DNA of 64,000 nt from Mycolicibacterium sp. S2-37 (GTDB lineage Bacteria; Actinomycetota; Actinomycetes; Mycobacteriales; Mycobacteriaceae), in the NCBI RefSeq assembly GCF_017352375.1, contig NZ_JAFEVR010000003.1, positions 124,001 through 188,000 of the forward strand, written 5' to 3'. Of the stretch, positions 17,687 through 26,732 are shown one piece after another (within the stretch, counting starts at the first letter, position 1; the number at the start of each line of letters is the position of its first letter). Below the pieces are notes generated by a model. That model saw only the letters and a program-made list of their open reading frames with translations. It ran no database searches and was not told the DNA's origin. The translations under genes and the position numbers were made by a program.

Positions 17687-20443
17687 CTACCCCGCATCAA
17701 CTGCGACGACGCCACGTCGAATGTCGTTGATCGCGCGTTTCGCGGCCGTGCGCAGCCCCGGCGTGGGCGCCGCGTTGCGCACCTGGTCGAGCAGGTCGAG
17801 CACCTGCCGGCACCAGCGCACGAAGTCCCCCGCCGACAGCTGCGCCCCGCTACCGGTGACATCGGATGCGGCCAGCGCTATGGTCAGATCCCCCGTGGTG
17901 GCCCACCGGTAAATCGCCGCCACGAATCCGTCGTCGGTCTCCCGGCTCGGCGCGATGCGGTGGCGCTGCTCGTCGGCGCGTAGCTGCGCCGACAGTCGCC
18001 GCGTCGCCACCAACGCCCGGCGCACGTTCCCCGTCGGCGCCTCAGATCCTGCCGCCAGCCCGGGCGTGTCGCCCCGTGATTCGTAGAGCACCGACGACAG
18101 CACCGCGGCCAGCTCGGCCGGATCCAACCCGTCCCAGGCGTGTGCGCGCAGACATTCGGCCACCAGCAGGTCGCTCTCGCTGTAGATCCGGGCCAACAGG
18201 CGGCCGTCGTCGGTGACGGTGGGGACGTCGCCGGCCGTGTCGATGAAGCCGCGCTCGCCGAGCAGGACGACGATGCGGTCGAAGGTGCGGGCCAGCGAGT
18301 TGGTCGCGGCGGCCACCTTCTGGCGGATCTGCGCATTGTCCCGCTCGATGCGCAGATAGCGCTCGCCGAGCCGGGCCGACTCCTCCCGGTCGGGCGAATC
18401 GTGGGCCGGGTGGCGACGCACCTGTTCGCGCAGTGCGGCGAGTTCGGGATCGATGTCGTGATCCTGCGTCTGCTGGCCGCGCCGCGGACGAACCGAAGGC
18501 AGCGCCAGCTTTTCGGCCGCGGACAGCAACGCCGACGCCAGGTCACGTCGGACACGCGGATTGCGGTGCTCGACGCGTTTGGGCAGCGCCATGGTGCCGA
18601 TACGGGGCGCGGCCCCGGAGTAGTCGGCCGAGGAGATCCGTCCGGCCCACCGATGCTCGGTCAGCACCAGCGGCCGGGGATCGTCTGCGTCCCGGGCGGA
18701 TTCGAGCACGACGGCCAAGCCGCCGCGCCGGCCCTGCGTGATCGTGATGATGTCCCCGCGGCGCAGCGCGGTCAGCGCGTCGTTGGTGGCCGCGCGTCGC
18801 TGCACCCTCGAGGCCCGCGACTGGGCGCGTTCGCGTTCGGAGATCTTGGCGCGTAGGCGCGCATAGTCCAGGGCGGGGGCGTCGTGTCCGCCGAGTTCGG
18901 CTGCGATCTCGTCGAGCACCTTCTCACCGCGTTCGATGCCGCGGCGTAATCCGACCACCGACCGGTCGGCCTGATACTGCGCGAACGACTGCTCGAGGAG
19001 TTCGCGGGCCTGCGCCGGCCCCATCTGCTGGACCAGGTTGATGGTCATGTTGTAGGACGGCGCGAACGAGCTGCGCAGCGGGAAGGTCCGCGTCGACGCC
19101 AGCCCGGCCACCTCGGTGGGTTCCACCTCCGGTCCCCACAGCACCACCGCATGGCCTTCGACGTCGATGCCGCGGCGCCCGGCCCTGCCGGTGAGCTGGG
19201 TGTACTCCCCCGGCGTCAGCGGCATGTGCTGTTCGCCGTTGAACTTCACCAGCCGCTCGAGCACCACGGTGCGGGCAGGCATGTTGATTCCCAGAGCCAG
19301 TGTCTCCGTGGCGAACACGGCCTTCACCAGACCGGCCGCGAAGAGTTCTTCGACGGTGTGCCGGAACACCGGCAGCATCCCGGCGTGATGGGCCGCCAGG
19401 CCGCGCAGCAACCCCTCGCGCCACTGGTGGTAGTCCAGGATGACCAGATCGGCATCGTCGAGATCGGCACAGCGGCGGTCGATCACCGCGGCGATGCGCT
19501 TGCGTTCCTCCTCGGTGGTCAGCCGCAGTGCGGATCGCAGGCACTGTTTGACCGCGGCATCGCAGCCGGCGCGGGAGAACACGAACGTGATCGCGGGCAG
19601 CAGGCCTTCGTTGTGGAGCATGCCGATGACATCGGGGCGCGCCGGCGGCCGGTATATCGTCGGGCGACCGCGGTGCGGGCCTTTGCCGCGGCTTCGCGGC
19701 TGCCAGTCGGCGAGACGGTCGGCCTCACGGCGATGGGAGATGTGGCGCAGCAGGTCCGGATCGACGACGAGTTCGCGGCCGCCGCGCGCGGCCGCCCCGG
19801 AGCGGTAGTCGAACAGGTCGAACAGCCGCTTGCCGACCATCACGTGCTGCCACAGCGGGACGGGCCGGTGCTCGTCGACCACCACGGCGGTGTCGCCGCG
19901 GACGGTCTTGATCCACCCGCCGAACTCCTCGGCGTTGCTGACCGTCGCGGACAGGCTGACCAGCCGCACCTCGTCGGGCAGGTGCAGGATCACCTCTTCC
20001 CATACCGCTCCGCGCATCCGGTCGGCCAGGAAGTGCACCTCGTCCATGACTACGTGCGAGAGCCCTTGCAACGCGGGCGAATTGGCGTACAGCATGTTGC
20101 GCAGCACTTCGGTGGTCATCACCACGATGTCGGCGTCGCCGTTGATGTTCTGGTCGCCGGTGAGCAGGCCGATCCGCTCGGGTCCGTACCGGCGGACCAG
20201 GTCCCCGTGCTTCTGGTTGCTCAGCGCCTTGATCGGGGTGGTGTAGAAGCATTTGGTTCCCGCGGCCAGCGCCAGGTGGACGGCGAATTCGCCGACCACG
20301 GTCTTGCCGGCGCCGGTCGGCGCGCACACCAGAACGCCGTGGCCCGTCTCCAGCGCCTGGCACGCCCGGACCTGGAAGTCGTCGAGGGTGAACGAGAGCT
20401 CAGCGGTGAAGGCGGCGAGCTGGGTGTCAGGTGGATTCGTCAT
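17687..20443 (-). CDS. helY: Superfamily 2 DEAH-type RNA/DNA helicase HelY
   Basis: This 918-residue Ski2/Mtr4-like helicase is close to the 906 residues of M. tuberculosis HelY. Visible motifs are Walker A APTGAGKT (residues 41-48), DEVH box (134-137), SAT in [14 protein letters not shown] and the motif VI region [14 protein letters not shown]. The C-terminal half carries the DSHCT domain ([20 protein letters not shown] onward). It probably remodels structured RNA; the exact role in mycobacteria is unsettled. Its start overlaps the tatC 3' end by 17 bases, so it is the fifth gene of the pafB-pafC-tatA-tatC-helY run. Confidence 0.95.
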   Translation of the reverse strand: MTNPPDTQLAAFTAELSFTLDDFQVRACQALETGHGVLVCAPTGAGKTVVGEFAVHLALAAGTKCFYTTPIKALSNQKHGDLVRRYGPERIGLLTGDQNINGDADIVVMTTEVLRNMLYANSPALQGLSHVVMDEVHFLADRMRGAVWEEVILHLPDEVRLVSLSATVSNAEEFGGWIKTVRGDTAVVVDEHRPVPLWQHVMVGKRLFDLFDYRSGAAARGGRELVVDPDLLRHISHRREADRLADWQPRSRGKGPHRGRPTIYRPPARPDVIGMLHNEGLLPAITFVFSRAGCDAAVKQCLRSALRLTTEEERKRIAAVIDRRCADLDDADLVILDYHQWREGLLRGLAAHHAGMLPVFRHTVEELFAAGLVKAVFATETLALGINMPARTVVLERLVKFNGEQHMPLTPGEYTQLTGRAGRRGIDVEGHAVVLWGPEVEPTEVAGLASTRTFPLRSSFAPSYNMTINLVQQMGPAQARELLEQSFAQYQADRSVVGLRRGIERGEKVLDEIAAELGGHDAPALDYARLRAKISERERAQSRASRVQRRAATNDALTALRRGDIITITQGRRGGLAVVLESARDADDPRPLVLTEHRWAGRISSADYSGAAPRIGTMALPKRVEHRNPRVRRDLASALLSAAEKLALPSVRPRRGQQTQDHDIDPELAALREQVRRHPAHDSPDREESARLGERYLRIERDNAQIRQKVAAATNSLARTFDRIVVLLGERGFIDTAGDVPTVTDDGRLLARIYSESDLLVAECLRAHAWDGLDPAELAAVLSSVLYESRGDTPGLAAGSEAPTGNVRRALVATRRLSAQLRADEQRHRIAPSRETDDGFVAAIYRWATTGDLTIALAASDVTGSGAQLSAGDFVRWCRQVLDLLDQVRNAAPTPGLRTAAKRAINDIRRGVVAVDAG

Positions 20444-21377
20444 GCAGGTGGACGCGCGAGGGGGTGGGCACCGCGGAGGGCGGCTCGATGGACTCCGACG
20501 GGCCGATGGGCGAGGCCTCGTCGTCGGGCACGGCCTCGGCGGCTTGCCGTTTGGCCTTGCGCTTGTCGTGGATGCGGGCGATCTGGATGGCGAATTCGAG
20601 GAGCACGGTGAGTGCGCAGGCCAGGGCGAGCATGGAGAACGGATCCGAGCCCGGCGTGAACAGGGCGGCGAAGACGAACAGCGCGAAGATCAGGCCGCGC
20701 CGCCACGCCTTGAGCTTCTCGTAGGTCAGCATCCCGACGAAGTTGAGCATGACGATCAGCAGCGGGAACTCGAAGCTGAAGCCGAACACCAGCAGCAGGT
20801 TGATCAGGAATCCGAAGTACTGGTCGCCCGACAGCGCAGTGACCTGGACGTCGCTGCCGACGGTCAGCAGGAACCCCAACGCGGTGGAGAGCACGATGTA
20901 GGCCAGCACCGCGCCGGTGACGAACAGCAGGGCGCCGACCGCGACGAACGCCGTCGCGAAGCGCTTCTCGTTGCGGTAGAGACCCGGGGTGATGAACGAC
21001 CACAGCTGGTGCAGCCAGATCGGGCAGGCCATCACGATGCCGGCCATCAACGCGACCTTGAGTCGCAACATGAACTGGTCGAACGGCGCGGTGGCCAGCA
21101 GGCGGCACCCGCCGTCCTCGGTGATGTCGGCGCGGGCGTAGTCAGGCAGCGCGCAGTACGGGCCGCGCAGCCATTCGCCGAGGCTGGGCAAACCGAAGAA
21201 GCTGTGGGTGTACCAGATGAAGCCGACGATCGTGGTGACCACGACGGCCGCCGCGGCGATCAGCAGGCGGTTCCGCAATTCGTGCAGATGCTCGACCAGC
21301 GACATGGTGCCGTCGGGATTGGCCCTGGATCGGCGATTGCGCGGGTTGAGCTTCTTGAAGATGCCGGGGGTTTGCAC
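20427..21377 (-). CDS. tatC: Sec-independent (twin-arginine) translocase subunit TatC
   Basis: The 316-residue polytopic protein is the receptor core of the Tat translocase for folded proteins. Conserved features are the N-terminal [15 protein letters not shown], the substrate-proximal [15 protein letters not shown], the block [15 protein letters not shown] and [15 protein letters not shown], with six hydrophobic segments. The start is GTG ([17 protein letters not shown]), which agrees with the usual mycobacterial N-terminus. The C-terminal tail of about 50 residues is charged and proline-rich. A 76-base spacer with strong hairpins separates it from tatA, unlike the tight packing elsewhere in this operon. 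Confidence 0.96.
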   Translation of the reverse strand: MQTPGIFKKLNPRNRRSRANPDGTMSLVEHLHELRNRLLIAAAAVVVTTIVGFIWYTHSFFGLPSLGEWLRGPYCALPDYARADITEDGGCRLLATAPFDQFMLRLKVALMAGIVMACPIWLHQLWSFITPGLYRNEKRFATAFVAVGALLFVTGAVLAYIVLSTALGFLLTVGSDVQVTALSGDQYFGFLINLLLVFGFSFEFPLLIVMLNFVGMLTYEKLKAWRRGLIFALFVFAALFTPGSDPFSMLALACALTVLLEFAIQIARIHDKRKAKRQAAEAVPDDEASPIGPSESIEPPSAVPTPSRVHLHDEST

Positions 21378-21391
21378 GTGTGCTGCCTAGG

Positions 21392-21434
21392 GGCCGCGCA
21401 TCAACGCGGCCTGACGGCGCGGCGTCAGGCCGCG
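21392..21434 (-). promoter_or_regulatory. Nested inverted repeats between tatA and tatC (attenuator-like hairpins)
   Basis: A perfect 12-base stem CGCGGCCTGACG (21405-21416) pairs with CGTCAGGCCGCG (21423-21434) around a 6-base loop. The first seven bases of the first arm can instead pair with GGCCGCG at 21392-21398 around a CATCAA loop. The two hairpins are mutually exclusive. They lie just downstream of the tatA stop and 15 bases before the tatC GTG on the transcript. They could act as partial terminator, processing site or translational gate setting the TatA:TatC ratio. Confidence 0.65.
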
Positions 21435-21453
21435 CGGAACGGGGAGTGTCGGG

Positions 21454-21705
21454 TCAGGCCGAACGCTTGTCGGAGCGCGGTTCGGCAGTGGTGGCCGGAT
21501 CGGCCACATCGACGCGCTCGGAGGCGATCGGGGTGGCCGGATGGGTGTCCGCCTTGCCCTCCGCCTGCATCTCCTTGATCTCGGACTTGAAGATCCGCAT
21601 CGACTTGCCCAGCGAACGGGCAGCATCCGGCAGCTTCTTTGCCCCGAACAACAGCACGAACACCGCGATCACGATCACCCAATGCCAGGGTTGTAGACCG
21701 CCCAT
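21454..21705 (-). CDS. tatA: Twin-arginine translocase subunit TatA
   Basis: The 83-residue pore-forming Tat subunit starts at ATG behind GGAGGAGGTGCAC. It has the family layout: a short N-terminal transmembrane helix ([14 protein letters not shown]), the Phe-Gly hinge (residues 20-21), an amphipathic helix ([18 protein letters not shown]) and an acidic, disordered tail. It lies between pafC and tatC on the same strand. TatA is needed in large excess over TatC, which makes the hairpins after its stop noteworthy. Confidence 0.95.
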   Translation of the reverse strand: MGGLQPWHWVIVIAVFVLLFGAKKLPDAARSLGKSMRIFKSEIKEMQAEGKADTHPATPIASERVDVADPATTAEPRSDKRSA

Positions 21706-21733
21706 GTGCACCTCCTCCAAGTCGCCGCTGAGT

Positions 21734-22711
21734 CTACCCGTCGGCGGCGTACTCGGCGTAGGCGCGCAGGGCGCGGGTGGCCGATTCGCGCACCTTGTCG
21801 GCCAGTGCGGGTGGATCCAGGACGCGCACCGCGGAGCCGAAGCCGAGGACGAAGCGGGCCATCCACTCATCGGATGCGTACGTCATGGCCGCTTCGCAGG
21901 CGCCGTCGTCGAGTTCGCGGACCACCCGCAGCGGGTAGTAGTCGAACATCCAGGACGCGGATCTATCGATCAACAGGGTCGCCGATGGCAGTGCGGGGTC
22001 GGCGTCGAACAGCGAAGTGTCCGGGCCGGCCTCGACCGCGGGTGGCGGCGGGGCGGCGGGCTCGTCCAGCGTGCGGGCGTCAACGATGCGGTCGAAGCGA
22101 AAGAGCCGGACTCCTTCGGCCGACCGGCACCAGGCTTCGAGGTAGCTGTGGTCACCGACCAGGACGACGCGGATGGGGTCGACGACCCGGCTGGTCAGCA
22201 CGTCGTGGGAGGCGGAGTAGTACTCGATGGCGACCGCGCGCGAGTTGCGCACCGCGGTCCGCACGGCGGCTGCCGCTTCGCTTTCGACCGGCGCGGGTTC
22301 GTCGACGGCGGTGACCGTGTCGCCGGCGTCGTGGCCGGCGGTTCCTGCGGCCTGCTCGATCTTGGCGATGGCGCTGCGGGCGGCTTCGGGGTCGACCATG
22401 CCCGGAACGTCGACGAGCGCGCGGAGCGCGACGAGGACGCCGGTCGCTTCAGGTGAGGTGAGGCGCAGGGGGTGGTCGATACCCGCGGAGAAGGTGACCT
22501 CGATGCTGTCGCCGGAGAACTCGAAGTCGATGAGGTCACCGGGGCCGTAGCCGGGCAGACCGCACATCCAGAGCTGGTTGAGGTCGTCACGTAGCTGTTT
22601 GACGGTGACGCCGAGGTCGGTTGCGGCTTCGGCGTAGCTGATCCGGGGGTTGGCCTGGAAATACGGGACCATGTTGAGCAGCCGGACCAGGCGGTTGGAG
22701 ACGGCGGTCAT
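21734..22711 (-). CDS. pafC: WYL-domain transcriptional activator PafC
   Basis: The 325-residue protein has an N-terminal winged helix ([36 protein letters not shown]) and a WYL domain ([36 protein letters not shown]). PafB and PafC form the heteromeric activator of the RecA-independent mycobacterial DNA damage response, sensing via the WYL domains. The ATG overlaps the pafB stop (ATGA), which fits stoichiometric production. Length and context match M. tuberculosis Rv2095c. Confidence 0.95.
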   Translation of the reverse strand: MTAVSNRLVRLLNMVPYFQANPRISYAEAATDLGVTVKQLRDDLNQLWMCGLPGYGPGDLIDFEFSGDSIEVTFSAGIDHPLRLTSPEATGVLVALRALVDVPGMVDPEAARSAIAKIEQAAGTAGHDAGDTVTAVDEPAPVESEAAAAVRTAVRNSRAVAIEYYSASHDVLTSRVVDPIRVVLVGDHSYLEAWCRSAEGVRLFRFDRIVDARTLDEPAAPPPPAVEAGPDTSLFDADPALPSATLLIDRSASWMFDYYPLRVVRELDDGACEAAMTYASDEWMARFVLGFGSAVRVLDPPALADKVRESATRALRAYAEYAADG

Positions 22712-23697
22712 GCGCGGGCCTCGGCGGCCTGGGCCTGCAGGCGGTTGATGACGTCCTCACGCAGCGATTGCGGCTCCAGGGCCACGGCGTCGGCGCCGTA
22801 ACTGGCCACCTCTCGGGCCAGCTGGTCGAACATGCCGATGTCGACGGTGAGGACTTCGCCGGCCCGTCCGCCGACGGTCATGGGGCCTTCGATCACGGCT
22901 TGGCGGCGCAGGGCGGTGGCGCGGCCGTCGGCGACCCAGACCCGGGCCTTGGCTCCGGTGGGCCATTCGGCCACCGCACGGCGGACCACGTCCCTCAGAT
23001 CGAGGTTGTCGGGCTTCCTGACGCTGCCGGGTTCACCGATCGGTGTGACGTCGCCACCGATGCGGGACAGACGGAACGTACGGATGTCGTCGCGAACCCG
23101 GTCGTGCCCGACGAGATACCAGCGGCCGCGGTAGGTAACCACACCCCACGGTTCGACGGTGCGGGTGGTGAAAGGCTCGCTGCGGTCTCGGCGATGACCG
23201 AACTGGACGGCCTGGCCGTTGTCGATCGCGTCGAGCAGGATGCGCAGGGTCTCTTCGTTCCCGCGCACGCCCGGCAGGGTGGCGGTGGAGATGGCGACGC
23301 TGTCGGCGGCGTCGACGTCCACGCCGGCGGCGCGAAGTTTGAGCAGGGCACCCTGGGTGGCGGTGATGAGCTCCGGTGATTCCCAGAGCTGGGTGGCGAC
23401 GGCGACGGCGGCGGCCTCGTCGGCGGTGAGTTCGACGGCTGGCAGGGCGTAGGCGTCACGGTTGATGCGGTAGCCCTCGGTGGGGTCGAACTGGGAAACG
23501 CGGCCGGTTTCCAGCGGGATCCCGAGGTCGCGGAGCTCGTTCTTGTCGCGTTCGAACATGCGGGAGAAGGCTTCGTCGCTGGGACTGTCGGAGTAGCCGG
23601 CGACGACTTGGCGGATCCGTTCGGCGGTGATGAACGTACGGGTCGACAGCAGCGCGATGACCAGGTTCATCAGCCGTTCGACTTTGGAGGTCGCCAC
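22708..23697 (-). CDS. pafB: WYL-domain transcriptional activator PafB
   Basis: The 329-residue partner of PafC starts at GTG (VATSKVERLMNLVIALLS). A helix-turn-helix region (FITAERIRQVVAGYSDSPSD) is followed by the WYL domain (QAVQFGHRRDRSEPFTTRTV, GVVTYRGRWYLVGHD). It works with PafC to activate DNA-repair genes. In M. tuberculosis pafA lies directly upstream; here about 5 kb of accessory DNA separates pafA from pafB, so in this strain pafB must have its own promoter in or beyond the short spacer at 23698-23756. Confidence 0.94.
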   Translation of the reverse strand: MATSKVERLMNLVIALLSTRTFITAERIRQVVAGYSDSPSDEAFSRMFERDKNELRDLGIPLETGRVSQFDPTEGYRINRDAYALPAVELTADEAAAVAVATQLWESPELITATQGALLKLRAAGVDVDAADSVAISTATLPGVRGNEETLRILLDAIDNGQAVQFGHRRDRSEPFTTRTVEPWGVVTYRGRWYLVGHDRVRDDIRTFRLSRIGGDVTPIGEPGSVRKPDNLDLRDVVRRAVAEWPTGAKARVWVADGRATALRRQAVIEGPMTVGGRAGEVLTVDIGMFDQLAREVASYGADAVALEPQSLREDVINRLQAQAAEARA

Positions 23698-23756
23698 TCC
23701 TACGAGCTTAAGGCGTCCGATGGTGGGTCAGGTGCGGCGACGCGCTCCGCGCTCGT

Positions 23757-24227
23757 CTAGAACAGTGTGCCGACCTCGCCGAGCATGGACTTCCGGATCA
23801 GCGGAACCGGGAGTGGACCGAGTTTGACGAAGGCGTCGTGGAACGCCTTCAACGAGAAGTCATCGCCGACTTTCTTCCGGCGAGATCCAGCTGGGCTTCC
23901 GGTGAAAGATCCTGCTCGTCGACATCGTCGAGTCTCGAGCGGAATTCGCGCGCAGTGTCGGATGCCGCGTGCACCGCCGCCGCCGAGCGGTCCGCAATCT
24001 TGTCGTCGTAGTCATGGATGCCGACGTAGGTGGCCGTCGAGGGATCCGACCGGTAGACGAAGTCGAGAATCTCTCCGGCGAGTTGGCGGAAAGACTCGTC
24101 AGCATGTTGACGCCGGTGCGGGCGGGGTGTCAGCGCTGCTAAACGCAGCCAGAGACATCGTGACGAACAGTGCCAGGAAGATCCTTGCCGCCGAAAACCG
24201 CTCAGGCCGTTCACATCCGGTGATCAC
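23757..24227 (-). pseudogene. Decayed DUF885 secreted peptidase-like gene (two lesions)
   Basis: Three pieces of one gene lie in different frames. The start (GTG 24227 after AAAGGAGACTC) encodes a signal peptide (ARIFLALFVTMSLAAFSSA) and stops near 24100. A second frame then reads DESFRQLAGEILDFVYRSDP, YVGIHDYDDKIADRS and LSPEAQLDLAG, which is the N-terminal pattern of DUF885 proteins. From about 23880 a third frame reads FSLKAFHDAFVKLGPLPVPL to a TAG, the typical DUF885 C-terminus. A large central part, normally well over 1 kb, is missing. So there is a frameshift after the signal peptide and an internal deletion with a second frameshift. Confidence 0.75.
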
Positions 24228-24391
24228 GAGTCTCCTTTGACGGCGGGAGGCAGCATTTCGACCGGTGGGTACTCTACGGCGTACGAGTGCGGGCATTGCG
24301 GTTCAGGATCGGTGCGTCGAGTGCGCGCTTGTTGACCGGCCTTCTCGGCCGATGCGTACAACAACCGTGCGGTCGCGGCCAGCTGGCGCAC
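24224..24391 (-). CDS. Possible 55-residue small protein between EspK-like gene and pseudogene
   Basis: A GTG-initiated frame reads VRQLAATARLLYASAEKAGQ and then a polar tail ending PPAVKGDS. Its TGA overlaps the GTG of the DUF885 pseudogene as GTGA, the coupling style of genuine neighbours here. The frame is open a little further upstream into the EspK-like 3' end, but without another usual start. The ribosome-binding site is weak. It may be a real coupled gene, or a fragment of a once longer one. No family recognised. Confidence 0.3.
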   Translation of the reverse strand: MRQLAATARLLYASAEKAGQQARTRRTDPEPQCPHSYAVEYPPVEMLPPAVKGDS

Positions 24392-24416
24392 CTTCTGGTC
24401 TGTGCCGCCAGACCCG

Positions 24417-26732
24417 TCAACCCACTGCCGGTGCTTTCGCGACGGCGATGGCGTCGGCGCTGATGACGCTTACGTGTTGCCAGTAGATCCAGTCGGCGAT
24501 TGCCGCACGCAGGGCACCGGCTTCGGTTGCGATGTGGGCGGCGTGCAACGCCAAGACCTGTGCGTGGTCGGCGTAGGTGACCATGGCCTGCAGGTGCGGG
24601 ATACCGCGGTCCGGTGACGCACTCATCAACGGTTTCATGACGTCGAACCACAGCATCGCCGAGTCGTCCACTGGCGGGGTGGTATCCGCCGGCGCGGGCG
24701 GCAGCAACTCGACGAGCGCCGCGTCCGGCATGGATGCGAGCTGCTTCGCTGCTGACGGCGCGACCACCTCGAGCCGGGCGCGACCCGCCATATCGCCCTT
24801 CGCGGGGATGTCGTCCGGTTGCAGCACGACACGCGGCGCGCCCGGATCGAAGCCGTCGAACTGCTCGGCTGTAGCCACGACCGCCCGCAGAGCCGTGTCG
24901 TGATGTTGAGCCCAACCGTGCAGCGCCAGCATGGGGTACGTCACCCACTTCGCTCTTTCCTCGAGCGGAACCGACTCATCGGCACTGACCATGCGGACCT
25001 GCTCGGGTAGCTTGACGCCCTCGGGGATGTACCCGACGCCGTAGCTGTTTGCTACCAGGATGGCGCCGTCCTGCGCGACACCCACGACCCAGAAGAATCC
25101 GAAGTCCGGCGACTGAATTGCGTTCAGAGCGGCACCGATTCGCCGGGCAACCTCGACCGGAGTACCGCTTGAACTTCGGCGGGTCGCGCCGGCGATGAGG
25201 TCGCGCTGGGCGCGAGCGGTCGACACCGGCACCGGCGCAGGGGCACCGACCACGGACGAGGCGCTCGAGGTGGGGGCCACCGGAGGCGGAGCCATAGCCG
25301 CGGCCGGCGCGACCGGTGCCGCCGGCGACGGCGTAGGTGGGGGCCCGAGAGGCATCGGTGGTGGCATCGGCGCTCCCCCACCGGAGAACGAACCGACACT
25401 CGACGGCGGCGCGACCGGTGGTGTGGCAGGTGCCGCAGGAGCGACGGGAGCGCTCGCCTGCTGTGTAGCGGCAGAAGTGGCCGCGCTGGCATCGACGTCC
25501 ATCGGAACGGACGGCGGGGGCATGGGCGTCGAAGCCGCCTGAACCGTAGGCCCGATGTTCGACAACGCCTCCGCGACAGGCGCAATAGGCATCGGCTGTT
25601 GCGGGCCACCAACGCCGGTCGGATGGCCGCCGGCACCAGCCTTACCGGCGTCGAATCCCGTTGATTCCGAGCCCGATTGGTTGCCGAACAAACCGCTCAT
25701 CGCATCGGCGCCACCTGAGCCGGTCGACACGCCGGAACCACCGCCGACGGAGCCCCCGCTGACACCGCTGCCGCCGAGGCTGGGTGCGCTAGGTGAGGAG
25801 CTTCCGCTGAGGGGCGAGGGCGACAAACCGCCTAAGCCTGTCGGCGTGCCACCTCCGGCAGGTCGAGGCGCTGGCATCGCAGGCGCTGCGGGTGCCACCG
25901 GGGGCGGTTCAAACGCTGGTGCCTGCGTCGCATCGTCAGTTCGGCCAGGGATGGAGATTCCTGCAGGATTTCCTATTGGGGCACCCACACTCGGCGTAGG
26001 AGCGGGCTCAAGCGAAGGCGCCCTGCCGGCCGCGTCCACACGACCAGAAATTGATCCGTTGGCCGTCTGTGCTGGCGGGTTAGTCACCGCCTCGAACCCA
26101 GCCGCTTTTACGACAGCGTTATCTCTGCCTACAAGTAGGGCTGTGCCTGTGGGCGACTGCTCCGCTGCAACTTCTTCGCTCCCCTGCGTTTCTGGCCCCT
26201 CCTTAAAAGGCGCTTGCGGCACCCCGGGTTGGCCGCCGATACCGACTGCGAGTTGACTTACGGTGTTGAAGTTTTCGAAATATTCACGGTTGACTAGCTG
26301 ATGAACGGCAGAAGTTGGATCTTCGTTGTTCTCCGCGGCTGCGCTTTCTATACGCTCGATGTCACTTTGGGCGGCAACGACGTTGTCGGTTATCGCTTCT
26401 TTCGCATCGGCTATGCTGGCTGCGGCATTCTTGCACCAGGATATTGCATCTTTGAGTCGCTGCTCATGAGCGGTCATGTCTCCGCCGTGCTTGCTGACCC
26501 TCGCTCCGGCTTTCGCGGAACTCTTGCCCGACCAGGTATTAAGGCTTTCAAAGATCGAAGTTTGATGACTCAGCCATGATTCTTTGGCTGTAGATAGAGA
26601 CTGCAACTTCTGATCGAGCGCTGCGGCACGGTCGGTGAAGATGGTTTCGTCTGTCTCCGGCCATGCGCCCTGACTAGTCATCTCAGCCGCGTAGGGTCCG
26701 GTCGGCTTAGGGCGGGCGCTTGAACCAATCAT
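24417..26732 (-). CDS. EspK-like type VII secretion-associated protein
   Basis: The 771-residue protein closely follows ESX-1 EspK (Rv3879c, 729 residues) in architecture. It has an N-terminal helical region with a WXG-type turn (TWSGKSSAKAG, Trp67-Ser-Gly69). A Pro/Ala/Gly/Ser-rich linker covers about residues 200-510. A conserved C-terminal domain of about 250 residues contains ARRIGAALNAIQSPDFGFFW, ILVANSYGVGYIPEGVKLP, VVLQPDDIPAKG, RLEVVAPSAAKQLA and ADWIYWQHVS. EspK is thought to escort ESX-1 substrates to the secretion machine. No ESX core genes are in the window, so any partner system lies elsewhere. Its ATG overlaps the stop of the membrane-protein gene (ATGA). The N-terminal coding region is about 50-53% GC in sampled 60-base lines, far below the neighbours. 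Confidence 0.8.
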   Translation of the reverse strand: MIGSSARPKPTGPYAAEMTSQGAWPETDETIFTDRAAALDQKLQSLSTAKESWLSHQTSIFESLNTWSGKSSAKAGARVSKHGGDMTAHEQRLKDAISWCKNAAASIADAKEAITDNVVAAQSDIERIESAAAENNEDPTSAVHQLVNREYFENFNTVSQLAVGIGGQPGVPQAPFKEGPETQGSEEVAAEQSPTGTALLVGRDNAVVKAAGFEAVTNPPAQTANGSISGRVDAAGRAPSLEPAPTPSVGAPIGNPAGISIPGRTDDATQAPAFEPPPVAPAAPAMPAPRPAGGGTPTGLGGLSPSPLSGSSSPSAPSLGGSGVSGGSVGGGSGVSTGSGGADAMSGLFGNQSGSESTGFDAGKAGAGGHPTGVGGPQQPMPIAPVAEALSNIGPTVQAASTPMPPPSVPMDVDASAATSAATQQASAPVAPAAPATPPVAPPSSVGSFSGGGAPMPPPMPLGPPPTPSPAAPVAPAAAMAPPPVAPTSSASSVVGAPAPVPVSTARAQRDLIAGATRRSSSGTPVEVARRIGAALNAIQSPDFGFFWVVGVAQDGAILVANSYGVGYIPEGVKLPEQVRMVSADESVPLEERAKWVTYPMLALHGWAQHHDTALRAVVATAEQFDGFDPGAPRVVLQPDDIPAKGDMAGRARLEVVAPSAAKQLASMPDAALVELLPPAPADTTPPVDDSAMLWFDVMKPLMSASPDRGIPHLQAMVTYADHAQVLALHAAHIATEAGALRAAIADWIYWQHVSVISADAIAVAKAPAVG

